This document shows, one piece after another, positions 1 to 6,252 of a DNA stretch of 11,002 bases. Within the stretch, counting starts at the first letter, position 1, and each line of letters begins with the position of its first letter. The DNA lies in the NCBI GenBank assembly GCA_023420435.1, contig JAEZWE010000133.1, forward strand, positions 1-11,002. Direction: 5' to 3'. Origin of the DNA: Bacteroidota bacterium (GTDB lineage Bacteria > Bacteroidota > Bacteroidia > Flavobacteriales > Weeksellaceae). The notes under the pieces were generated by a model, which saw nothing but the letters and a program-made list of their open reading frames with translations, ran no database searches and was not told where the DNA came from. The translations under genes and the position numbers were made by a program.

Positions 1-503
1 TCACCAGAGTTTAAAGGATACTGTATTGGAAGTAATTTTGCTCCAAATCTTTCTTTAGCCTGGTTCAAAGTGGTTTCAAAATCGGCTTTTGGATGATCCA
101 TTTGGTTGATGACAAAAATCGCTGGAGTCTGATATTTTTCAACATATTCCCAAACGAGTTCGGTTCCAACTTCCACACCGGAAGCCGCATTTAAAACGAT
201 TAAAGCCGTATCTGCAACTTTAAGGGAAGAAACCACTTCACCTACAAAATCGTCGAAACCCGGCGTATCAATAACATTTATTTTGTTGTTTCTCCAGTTC
301 ACGAACATTTGGTGTGAGAAAATCGTGTTTTCGCGTTCGTGTTCGATATCGGTATTATCACTCACCGTGTTGTGACCTTCCACAGAACCACGGCGTTTAA
401 TCGCCCCTCCTTCGTACAACATGGTTTCTATAAGTGTAGTTTTGCCGGAACCGGAATGTCCGAGCATCACTACATTACGTAAATCTTGGGTTTTAGCACT
501 CAT
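1..503 (-). CDS. EF-G-like translational GTPase paralogue (5' part only)
   Basis: The first 167 residues of a GTPase related to elongation factor G; the rest lies beyond the left edge. The start is the ATG at 503-501 (MSAKTQDLRN). G1/P-loop GHSGSGKT is at residues 15-22. The switch I region reads DIEHERENTI instead of the usual ERGIT. G3 is DTPGFDDF (DTPGHVDF in true EF-G), and G4 is NQMD where NKxD is standard. This pattern fits the second, EF-G-like protein carried by many Bacteroidetes beside true fusA; the family is placed with ribosome-binding GTPases, but the role of this branch is not settled. It is divergent from the membrane-protein operon at 684 across 180 bp. TetM-type ribosomal protection is less likely, because those proteins keep the canonical switch I. 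Confidence is high for the GTPase family and moderate for the subfamily. Confidence 0.85.
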   Translation of the reverse strand, partial: MSAKTQDLRNVVMLGHSGSGKTTLIETMLYEGGAIKRRGSVEGHNTVSDNTDIEHERENTIFSHQMFVNWRNNKINVIDTPGFDDFVGEVVSSLKVADTALIVLNAASGVEVGTELVWEYVEKYQTPAIFVINQMDHPKADFETTLNQAKERFGAKLLPIQYPLNSG

Positions 504-683
504 AATTATTTGATTTTAAATTATTTTAAAGAAATGTGCTAAAAAAGAAACGTCTTGCGTTAGATTTTTAGGAACTTAAAGTTACAAAAGTTTTATATTG
601 ATTTGAAAATATTTTTCGAAGCAAAATGGATGACATTTAACATTGTTTTCTCAAAAACGTTATTTTTACTCAAATTTTAAAAA
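504..683. other. Divergent intergenic region without clear signals
   Basis: This AT-rich spacer separates the EF-G-like gene (leftward) from the SpmAB operon (rightward), so it should hold promoters in both directions. Only imperfect -7 matches are visible: TTGATTTG at 598-605 on the plus strand and AACTTTTG at 585-592 on the minus strand. Neither has a TTTG box at the right distance. No RNA gene or strong hairpin was seen. Confidence 0.5.
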
Positions 684-2087
684 ATGGTTTTAAGCAGAAT
701 CTGGTCGGCGTTTATTATTGTGGCCATTCTTGTTGCAAGTATTAAATATTTATTTTCGCCAAATTATAAAAGCATTTACAACGATATGGTAGTTGGTAAA
801 GGCGGTGATACCGTTGCCATTGCCAACCTGCCAATTTCTAAAATTCCTGCTTCTGCGCATGATGCTCTTTTAAAATCTGAAAATTTTGATGACGGATCCA
901 TTCATTATAAAACAGATTCACTAAAAGAAAAAGTAAAAATTTATAGAATACAATCCACAGATGGTGTGATTGGAACTTCAGACACTGCTGTAAAAATCTG
1001 TTTGGGTTTAATTGGGATTATGACCCTTTTCATGGGCTTTATGACTATTGCTGAAAAAGCGGGCGGAATTAATTTATTGTCAAGAATGATTCAGCCATTT
1101 TTCTCAAAATTATTTCCGGAAATTCCGAAAAACCATCCTTCTTTTGGACACATGATGTTGAATTTTTCCGCGAATTTATTAGGCTTGGACAACGCTGCAA
1201 CACCTTTCGGACTGAAAGCGATGGAAAGTTTGCAAACCTTAAATCCTTCTACAGAAAGAGCAAGCAATGCACAAATTATGTTTTTGTGTCTTCACGCCTC
1301 AGGATTAACGCTGATTCCTGTTTCCATTATTGCAATTCGTGCTTCCATGAAAGCTTCCAATCCAACAGATATTTTTCTTCCTTGTTTAATAGCCACTTTT
1401 GCGGCAACAATGGCGGCGATGATTATTGTTTCTATCAAACAGAAAATCAATCTTTTTCAACCTGTTGTTTTGGCGTATGTTGGTGGAATTTCTGCGATAA
1501 TTGCGGCTTTGGTTGTTTTTTTAGTAAGATTAAATCAGGAAGAATTGGGAGAATTTTCAAAAGTTTTGAGTAATGGAATTATTCTTTTTATATTTTTTGC
1601 CATTGTTTTAGGCGCTATTTATAAGAAAATTGATGTTTTTGGTTCTTTTATTGAGGGCGCGAAAGATGGTTTCTGGACTTCGGTAAAAATTATCCCTTAT
1701 TTAGTAGGAATGTTGATTGCGATTTCTTTGTTAAGAACTTCAGGAGTTTTTGAAGTGATTATTGACGGAATGAAATGGCTGGCAACTGCAGCAAATTTGG
1801 ATACAAGATTTGTGGATGGACTTCCAACCGCACTCATCAAACCACTTTCCGGATCCGGAGCTCGTGGAATGATGGTGGATACCATGACGACTTTTGGATC
1901 CGATTCTTTCCCATCAAAATTAGCAGGAATATTGCAGGGAAGTTCTGATACTACTTTTTATGTTATAGCCGTTTATTTTGGAGCTGTAGCTATCAAAAAT
2001 ACAAGATATACCGTTGGTGCTATGCTTTTAGCAGATTTAGTAGGTATTATTACTTCTATTATTTTGGCGTATTTATTTTTTGGATAA
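684..2087 (+). CDS. SpmA-SpmB fusion, nucleoside-recognition (Gate) domain membrane protein
   Basis: A 467-residue polytopic inner-membrane protein combining the two halves that are separate SpmA and SpmB spore-maturation proteins in Bacillus. There is an N-terminal membrane segment (about 6-24), then a hydrophilic stretch (about 25-100). The SpmA-like half carries the conserved LGLDNAATPFGLKAM (166-180). The SpmB-like half carries PLSGSGARGM (387-396) and QGSSDTTFY (418-426), and ends in a hydrophobic helix. The family has the nucleoside-recognition/Gate domain; the transported substrate is unknown. In a non-sporulating flavobacterium the spore name is only historical, and a general envelope or transport role is inferred. 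The ATG at 684 follows an A-rich leader typical of the phylum. It is the first gene of a tight operon; the next ATG is 2 nt after its stop. Confidence 0.88.
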   Translation: MVLSRIWSAFIIVAILVASIKYLFSPNYKSIYNDMVVGKGGDTVAIANLPISKIPASAHDALLKSENFDDGSIHYKTDSLKEKVKIYRIQSTDGVIGTSDTAVKICLGLIGIMTLFMGFMTIAEKAGGINLLSRMIQPFFSKLFPEIPKNHPSFGHMMLNFSANLLGLDNAATPFGLKAMESLQTLNPSTERASNAQIMFLCLHASGLTLIPVSIIAIRASMKASNPTDIFLPCLIATFAATMAAMIIVSIKQKINLFQPVVLAYVGGISAIIAALVVFLVRLNQEELGEFSKVLSNGIILFIFFAIVLGAIYKKIDVFGSFIEGAKDGFWTSVKIIPYLVGMLIAISLLRTSGVFEVIIDGMKWLATAANLDTRFVDGLPTALIKPLSGSGARGMMVDTMTTFGSDSFPSKLAGILQGSSDTTFYVIAVYFGAVAIKNTRYTVGAMLLADLVGIITSIILAYLFFG

Positions 2088-2089
2088 AA

Positions 2090-2807
2090 ATGATTGAAAA
2101 ACAAAATATCTATGAAGATCAATTTGTAAAAAATTTGTTCAACAGAATGTCCGGCTCTTATGAACGGATGAATTACATCACCTCTTTCGGTTTTTCAATT
2201 TTATGGAGATCCCAATTTGTAAAAATATTCCCGAGAAATAATGAAAATTTGGAAATTATCGATTTATTGTCAGGAATGGGTGAAACTTGGGATTCTATTT
2301 TAAAAAATTTCCCGAACGCAAAGCTTACAGCACTTGATTTTTCGGAAGGAATGACGCATTATGCAAAAAGAAAAAACAAAAAAAAATTTAATGGTGCTAT
2401 TAAAATTCTTCAGGATGATATTTTAAACAGCAATTTACCAAGCATACATTACGATTTTGTATTTTTGTGGTTTCGGACTGAAAACTTTCAATGAGGAACA
2501 GCTTCAAATTTTTGCAAAAGAAGTTTACCGGATTTTAAAACCGGGTGGACAACTTTCTTTTATTGATGTTTCTGAGCCTAAAAATATTTTTATAAATTTT
2601 TTTTATAAATTTTACCTTAAAAATCTCATTCCTATTTTAGGCAAAGTTTTTTTGGGAAGTCCTGAAGAATATAAAATGCTCTGGAGCTACACTTCGAAAT
2701 TCAGAAATGCTGAAAAAGCCACTGAAATTTTTAAAGAAAATAATCTTACTGTTCAGTTTACCCAATATTTTTACGGTTGTGCAACAGGATTTAAAGGAAA
2801 AAAATAA
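2090..2807 (+). pseudogene. UbiE/COQ5-like SAM-dependent methyltransferase, frameshifted
   Basis: A class I methyltransferase of the UbiE/COQ5 type interrupted by one extra base. The first frame (from the ATG at 2090) holds the N-terminal FNRMSGSYERMNYITSFG segment, SAM-binding motif I IIDLLSGMGE (56-65) and LTALDFSEGM (79-88). It then leaves the reading frame and stops at 2494. The second frame, ending at 2807, continues with CGFGLKTFNEEQL, the post-motif LKPGGQLSFIDVSEP and a family-like C-terminus. Removing one T from the five-T run at 2462-2466 gives DFVFCGFGLKTF and one 238-residue protein, a normal length for the family. The substrate is unknown; the menaquinone/ubiquinone ring is only one possibility, and a dedicated UbiE may lie elsewhere. 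The shift may be a homopolymer sequencing error or a real recent mutation. It lies between the SpmAB fusion and a small gene, spaced 2-3 nt from each. Confidence 0.85.
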
Positions 2808-2810
2808 AAA

Positions 2811-3203
2811 ATGATACACGACAAAGACTACATTATCCGCATCGTAAAACAATTTTCTGAAATGATCGCCAATATGCTTTTGGGCAAAAATGAAGGAAGA
2901 CCTGAAGAGGAACAGATGGTTTTCGAAACTCAAATGAAAGATATATTTAAAATGAGTTTTGAAGAACTTTCCTCAAAATCCCTTACAGAAATTCATGATT
3001 TTGTAAAATCCAAAGACGAACCTCATCATATTGCTTATTATGAGCTTTTGGGGAATCTGTTTTTTTACAAATTTAAAGAAAATTCAAATAAAGATTTAGC
3101 AGAAAAAGCGCAGGAATTTTATAATATTTGGCTTCAGAAAAGCGGAGTTTTCTCCATTCCTGTCATGGGAAGATTAGGTGAAATCAAAAATTATTTATCA
3201 TGA
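2811..3203 (+). CDS. Small soluble protein of unknown function (resembles DUF6483)
   Basis: A 130-residue protein without signal peptide or membrane segment. The N-terminus (MIHDKDYIIRIVKQFSEMIA) resembles the start of DUF6483-type proteins, which open with a similar D-Y-I-x-R-x-I-x-Q pattern; this link is from memory and tentative. The rest is predicted to be mostly helical, with an E/K-rich middle and an aromatic stretch near residues 77-88 (YYELLGNLFFYKF) that could be part of a TPR-like helical bundle. The ATG is 3 nt after the methyltransferase stop and its own stop overlaps the next start, so it is translated as part of the operon. No function can be assigned. Confidence 0.75.
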   Translation: MIHDKDYIIRIVKQFSEMIANMLLGKNEGRPEEEQMVFETQMKDIFKMSFEELSSKSLTEIHDFVKSKDEPHHIAYYELLGNLFFYKFKENSNKDLAEKAQEFYNIWLQKSGVFSIPVMGRLGEIKNYLS

Positions 3204-3454
3204 ATTTAGTTACTTTAAGAGTTTATACGACAGAAACAGAAGCTGAAATTTTCAGGATTTTTCTGGAAAATAATGGTATTGCAGGATTTATATTCAATGC
3301 TAATTCTGCCGCTTTGTATCCTATGTTTAATAATACAATTGTTGGTGTTCAGTTGAAAGTTCGAGAAGATGACTTCGAAAATGCTGAAAAATTGTTACAT
3401 GAATTTTATCAAAATGATCCTGACAAAATGGAAAATAATGACGAAAAAAATTAA
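3200..3454 (+). CDS. DUF2007 domain protein
   Basis: An 84-residue cytosolic protein matching the DUF2007 (putative signal-transducing protein) pattern. It has an N-terminal beta strand and helix (LRVYTTETEAEIFRIFLENNGI, residues 5-26), then FIFNAN, then a strand TIVGVQLKVREDDFENAEKLL (46-66), where family members have a similar V-x-L-x-V-x-x-x-D-x-x-x-A stretch. The fold resembles small ferredoxin-like or ACT-like domains; the ligand is unknown. The start overlaps the previous stop in ATGA (3200-3203), so translation is probably coupled. It is the last gene of the operon and faces the tonB gene tail-to-tail with only 5 bp between the stops. Confidence 0.8.
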   Translation: MNLVTLRVYTTETEAEIFRIFLENNGIAGFIFNANSAALYPMFNNTIVGVQLKVREDDFENAEKLLHEFYQNDPDKMENNDEKN

Positions 3455-3459
3455 GAAAT

Positions 3460-4296
3460 TTAAAAGGTAATTTTATAAACTCCCGTAGAAGAAGTATTGC
3501 CTTTTTCCGCTTTTACAAATTGTTTCACCCAAGATACGGTGGTTGAAACCACACAAGCATCAGAAACGCCACTTGATCTTCTTGCAGAAATTACGTTTCC
3601 GGCTTTATCAACGGTGTAAGAAATATTAATTGTTCCCGAAGCCGAACAATTATGATTGGGTTGCGAACCTCCTCTTCCCATCGTTCCAGGAATAAAACCA
3701 ATTAATTTTCGATCTACACCAATTTTGCTGTCTCCATTTCCATCTCCTCCTAAAGGATCTCCAGCATTGCCATTAGTTCCTGCATTTCCTTGATTTCCTG
3801 AATTGTTGCCTCTTCCACGAATTAAGTTTCCAATTGCTGCAGTTCCTTTACCGTCTCCTTGAGCTTTTGCTGCGGTATTATTTGATTTTTTGGTAGTGGA
3901 AGTTTTATTTGTAGTGGATTTTGTTGTGTTTTTTAGATTTTTTTCAACTTTTTCAGGTTTTGGAGCAGAAATTTTCGCATTGTTTCCTGAAATTATTCTT
4001 TCCTGAACTGTAGGTTTTGGATTTACATTCGGTTCTGAAACAGGTTCCGGAATTTCAATTTCTGTGTTTGTAGCTAAACTTCCTTCTTGATTTGCCGGCT
4101 CTTCTGTTTGATTTCCGTTTTGGTTATCCCCAAAATTAATGAGCATCGTAGTAACCACTTTTTCTTGCGGAACAATTCGTGTAAATTTATATAAAAAAAT
4201 GACCAAAAAAACCGCCAAAGAAACAACTGCCGTAATGATCGCAGATTTTCTGCGGTCTTGCTGTTCTTTTTCTTTATGGTTTAAGGTATAATTCAC
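3460..4296 (-). CDS. tonB: Energy transducer TonB
   Basis: A 278-residue TonB-type protein. It has a cytoplasmic N-terminus, one transmembrane anchor (about 19-37) and a long periplasmic linker, then a C-terminal domain. The linker is first acidic and proline-bearing (65-100), then K/T/N-rich (117-145), then Gly/Asn-rich (146-190). The C-terminal domain (about 195-278) includes GTINISYTVDKAGNVISARR and ends in the beta strand GVYKITF, as in Bacteroidetes TonB proteins. It transmits proton-motive energy from ExbB/ExbD to TonB-dependent outer-membrane receptors. Two cysteines (217 and 248) sit in the C-terminal domain and could pair in the periplasm. The gene starts 2 nt after exbD ends. Which receptors it serves cannot be told here, as none is nearby. 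Confidence 0.88.
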   Translation of the reverse strand: MNYTLNHKEKEQQDRRKSAIITAVVSLAVFLVIFLYKFTRIVPQEKVVTTMLINFGDNQNGNQTEEPANQEGSLATNTEIEIPEPVSEPNVNPKPTVQERIISGNNAKISAPKPEKVEKNLKNTTKSTTNKTSTTKKSNNTAAKAQGDGKGTAAIGNLIRGRGNNSGNQGNAGTNGNAGDPLGGDGNGDSKIGVDRKLIGFIPGTMGRGGSQPNHNCSASGTINISYTVDKAGNVISARRSSGVSDACVVSTTVSWVKQFVKAEKGNTSSTGVYKITF

Positions 4297-4298
4297 TG

Positions 4299-4700
4299 TT
4301 AATTTTCTTTTTGGGTAGTAGCAATTGCTAAATTAAAATGGTGCGTTTCTGCAATTTCCATCGCAAAAACAACATCACGATGTTTGGTATCTTCATCTGC
4401 TCTAATGGTAAAGGCTGGATTTGTTTGTCCTTTTAAAGTTTGAACCAAATAATTTTCCAATTGCTCTTTCAAAATTTCTTTATCGTTTACAAAATATTTG
4501 CCGTCTTTGGTAATCGTAACTGCTGTTGGATCCTGAACATTTGGATCTGCATTGGTTGCTGTGGGAAGTTTTACTTCAATAGCACTTTGGCTAATTGCAG
4601 AACTGGTAATCATAAAGAAAATCAGCAAAAGGAAAATAATATCCGTCATGGAAGCCATCGAAAATTCAGCGCTGATTCTATTTCTTCTTTTTAATTCCAT
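4299..4700 (-). CDS. exbD: Biopolymer transporter ExbD
   Basis: A 133-residue single-pass inner-membrane protein with a basic N-terminus (MELKRRNRIS), one membrane helix (about 20-38) and a periplasmic domain of about 95 residues. The motif SMTDIIFLLLIFFMIT carries the conserved membrane aspartate (Asp20), which in the ExbD/TolR family shuttles protons. It forms the proton-driven motor with ExbB that energises TonB. It lies 19 nt downstream of exbB and 2 nt upstream of tonB on the same strand, which favours the Exb over the Tol assignment. Its length is usual for the family. Confidence 0.9.
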   Translation of the reverse strand: MELKRRNRISAEFSMASMTDIIFLLLIFFMITSSAISQSAIEVKLPTATNADPNVQDPTAVTITKDGKYFVNDKEILKEQLENYLVQTLKGQTNPAFTIRADEDTKHRDVVFAMEIAETHHFNLAIATTQKEN

Positions 4701-4719
4701 TAAGTTTTTGATTAAAGGA

Positions 4720-5415
4720 TTACAAAGGTTTGTTTAAAGTGTCTAAAAACTCATTCACATGGGTTTGAATTTTCAACACCAATCGATCTACTTTGGTCAC
4801 TAAAATATTGTAGAAAAAATAGGCAGGAATCCCTACAAAAAGTCCGGCTGCAGTTGTTGCCATAGCGGTATAAATTCCGGAAGCTAACAATTTTGGAGAA
4901 ACAGCTCCCGTAACATTAGAAATTTCGAAAAATGCCATAATCATCCCGATAACGGTTCCTAAAAAACCTAACATGGGAGCCGCACCGGAAGCGGAGGCTA
5001 AAATATTTAGATTTTTTTCCAATTTTGAAACTTCCAACTGTCCTTGGTTTTGCATCGCATTAGAAATATCAGAAATAGGTCTTCCTACCCGTGCCAATCC
5101 TTTCTCGATCATTCTTGCTTCGGGAGAATCAATGGTTTTGGTGTAATCTATAGCAGTTTGTATTTTACCTTCCTGAACAAAATCTCTTATATTTTCAAGA
5201 AAACCTGGCGTTTCTTTTGATGCTCTTTTAATGAAAAAATATCTCTCAAGAAAAATATACAAAGCCAAAACACCCAAAAGAAAGATTAAAACCATAATGA
5301 TATTTCCTACCATGCCTCCACTAAAAAGGATGTCCCAAAGTGAAAAAATCTGTTTTTCCGGTTGAAGTTTTACTCCATTTGCTGCTTGTGTTACAACTTG
5401 CGTGCTGTCCTGCAT
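4720..5415 (-). CDS. exbB: ExbB / MotA-TolQ-ExbB family proton channel
   Basis: A 231-residue inner-membrane protein with three membrane segments: about 37-56, 139-163 and 183-205. Between the first two is a cytoplasmic region. The ExbB signature SGAAPMLGFLGTVIGMIMAF (143-162) and YTAMATTAAGLFVGIPAYF (182-200) are clear. Thr154 and Thr188 match the pore-lining threonines of ExbB/TolQ. The polar N-terminal stretch of about 25 residues (MQDSTQVVTQAANG) is not a clear cleaved signal peptide. First gene of exbB-exbD-tonB; the order and spacing support one transcript. The start at 5415 is the only ATG giving the complete first helix with its lead-in. No perfect promoter was found in the 212 bp upstream. 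Confidence 0.92.
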   Translation of the reverse strand: MQDSTQVVTQAANGVKLQPEKQIFSLWDILFSGGMVGNIIMVLIFLLGVLALYIFLERYFFIKRASKETPGFLENIRDFVQEGKIQTAIDYTKTIDSPEARMIEKGLARVGRPISDISNAMQNQGQLEVSKLEKNLNILASASGAAPMLGFLGTVIGMIMAFFEISNVTGAVSPKLLASGIYTAMATTAAGLFVGIPAYFFYNILVTKVDRLVLKIQTHVNEFLDTLNKPL

Positions 5416-5627
5416 AAATCGGGTGTTTTAAATAATTTCTAACGTATTTTTTAATATTTTATTGCTTTAAACAAATAGTCATAATCTTCACTATTTCTTT
5501 CAGCAAAGTAAATTATCCATGATCTTTTTCACTGCCTTTTCTTCATAAAATTCAGCTTCAACGTCTTTATTGAAGCGAAATAATAATGAAAATGGCTTTA
5601 GGTGCTTTTGTTCAGAACAAAAAAAAT
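5416..5627. other. Intergenic region upstream of exbB
   Basis: This gap between the acidic-protein gene and exbB (both leftward) holds two hairpins described separately. One imperfect -7 box is present on the minus strand (TTACTTTG, 5504-5511), without a well-placed TTTG partner. exbB may have its own promoter here or be read from the upstream gene. No open frame that looks real was seen. Confidence 0.4.
5555..5576 (-). terminator. Hairpin downstream of the acidic-protein gene, possible terminator
   Basis: A perfect 7-bp inverted repeat, GCTTCAA at 5555-5561 and TTGAAGC at 5570-5576, with an 8-nt loop. On the minus strand it starts about 50 nt after the stop of the 5628-6089 gene and is followed by TGAATTTTATG, which is only a poor U tract. 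It could be a weak terminator or a processing site ahead of exbB. A second, A/T-dominated repeat (TTTTGTT 5606-5612 / AACAAAA 5616-5622) sits closer to the stop. Confidence 0.3.
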
Positions 5628-6089
5628 TTACTCTTCATCCATTTCAAGAGCTTCCTGCTTAAAATCGCATTTCAGCTTGAAAGGAATAGGTTCGTCTGAA
5701 CCGGTATAAAAATCATCAATGGAACCCTTCCACATCAAACAAAGATTATCTTCATCGTCTTGCGAAAATTCTAGTTTGTTATCGTAAAGATAAGCTTCTT
5801 CATCATCAAATAAGTCAACTTCTGTATAAGTTTCTTCATCGGAATCATTAACGGAAAATAATTTTCCTGCAATTTCGCCATCTTCAATCGGAAAATCGAA
5901 AACATCCAAAGAAAGTTGTGGAAAATGATACTGTAAAGAATCATCATCAACGTGATCCAAAGAATCATCGGTAATTACTTCCAGTTCTAAAAAATATTGT
6001 TTGTTGCTGTAAACCGCTTTGCAATAGGTGCTTTTAATATTGTATTTAAGCGTTTCGTCAGGGTGATAAATTTTCAGTATCCCTTTCAT
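5628..6089 (-). CDS. Highly acidic conserved hypothetical protein
   Basis: A 153-residue cytosolic protein not recognised as any named family. By count it has 41 Asp/Glu against 12 Lys and no Arg, so it is strongly negative. Acidic clusters occur at TDDSLDHVDDDS, NDSDEETYTEVDLFDDEEA and QDDEDN. Between them are alternating hydrophobic/aromatic stretches (YFLELEVI, LSLDVFDFPI, LCLMWKGSI) suggestive of a beta-rich domain. There is no signal peptide or membrane segment. It has three cysteines. The start ATG at 6089 is supported by a good promoter 48 nt upstream (6137-6166). It is transcribed toward exbB but separated from it by 212 bp, so a functional link is unproven. Confidence 0.75.
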   Translation of the reverse strand: MKGILKIYHPDETLKYNIKSTYCKAVYSNKQYFLELEVITDDSLDHVDDDSLQYHFPQLSLDVFDFPIEDGEIAGKLFSVNDSDEETYTEVDLFDDEEAYLYDNKLEFSQDDEDNLCLMWKGSIDDFYTGSDEPIPFKLKCDFKQEALEMDEE

Positions 6090-6136
6090 TTTGATGCCAA
6101 AAGAATTATAATTATTTGATTTTTAAACTAATTGAA

Positions 6137-6166
6137 CAAAGATAAAAAATTGCTTTATTGTGCAAA
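6137..6166 (-). promoter_or_regulatory. Bacteroidetes-type promoter for the acidic-protein gene
   Basis: On the minus strand, TTTG (6163-6166) is followed by an 18-bp spacer and a perfect -7 box TATCTTTG (6137-6144). This matches the TTTG / TAnnTTTG promoter of the phylum's primary sigma factor. Transcription would start near 6130, leaving a leader of about 40 nt before the ATG at 6089. Confidence 0.6.
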
Positions 6167-6252
6167 ATATTTTGAGGTTTAATTTAACTTCATGGGGTAA
6201 ATCTAAAAAAATTCAAGGAAAATATTTCTAAATTAGCTTTTTGAAAAAAATA

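Noticed and set aside
1286..1573. Plus-strand open frame inside the SpmAB gene, rich in Cys and Phe
   Set aside because: It lies entirely within the strongly conserved SpmAB frame, has unnatural composition and no family features; it is a frame shadow. The same holds for open frames at 1697-1885, 2637-2933, 4440-4694, 4552-4737, 5771-5968, 7351-7557 and 8210-8401.
1848..1859. 12-bp perfect palindrome TCCGGATCCGGA
   Set aside because: It lies in the codons for the conserved SGSG of the SpmB motif and is explained by coding sequence.
3880..3950. Low-complexity Thr/Lys/Asn codons in tonB as a tandem repeat
   Set aside because: The protein linker is repetitive in composition, but no regular DNA repeat unit is visible; typical of TonB periplasmic spacers.
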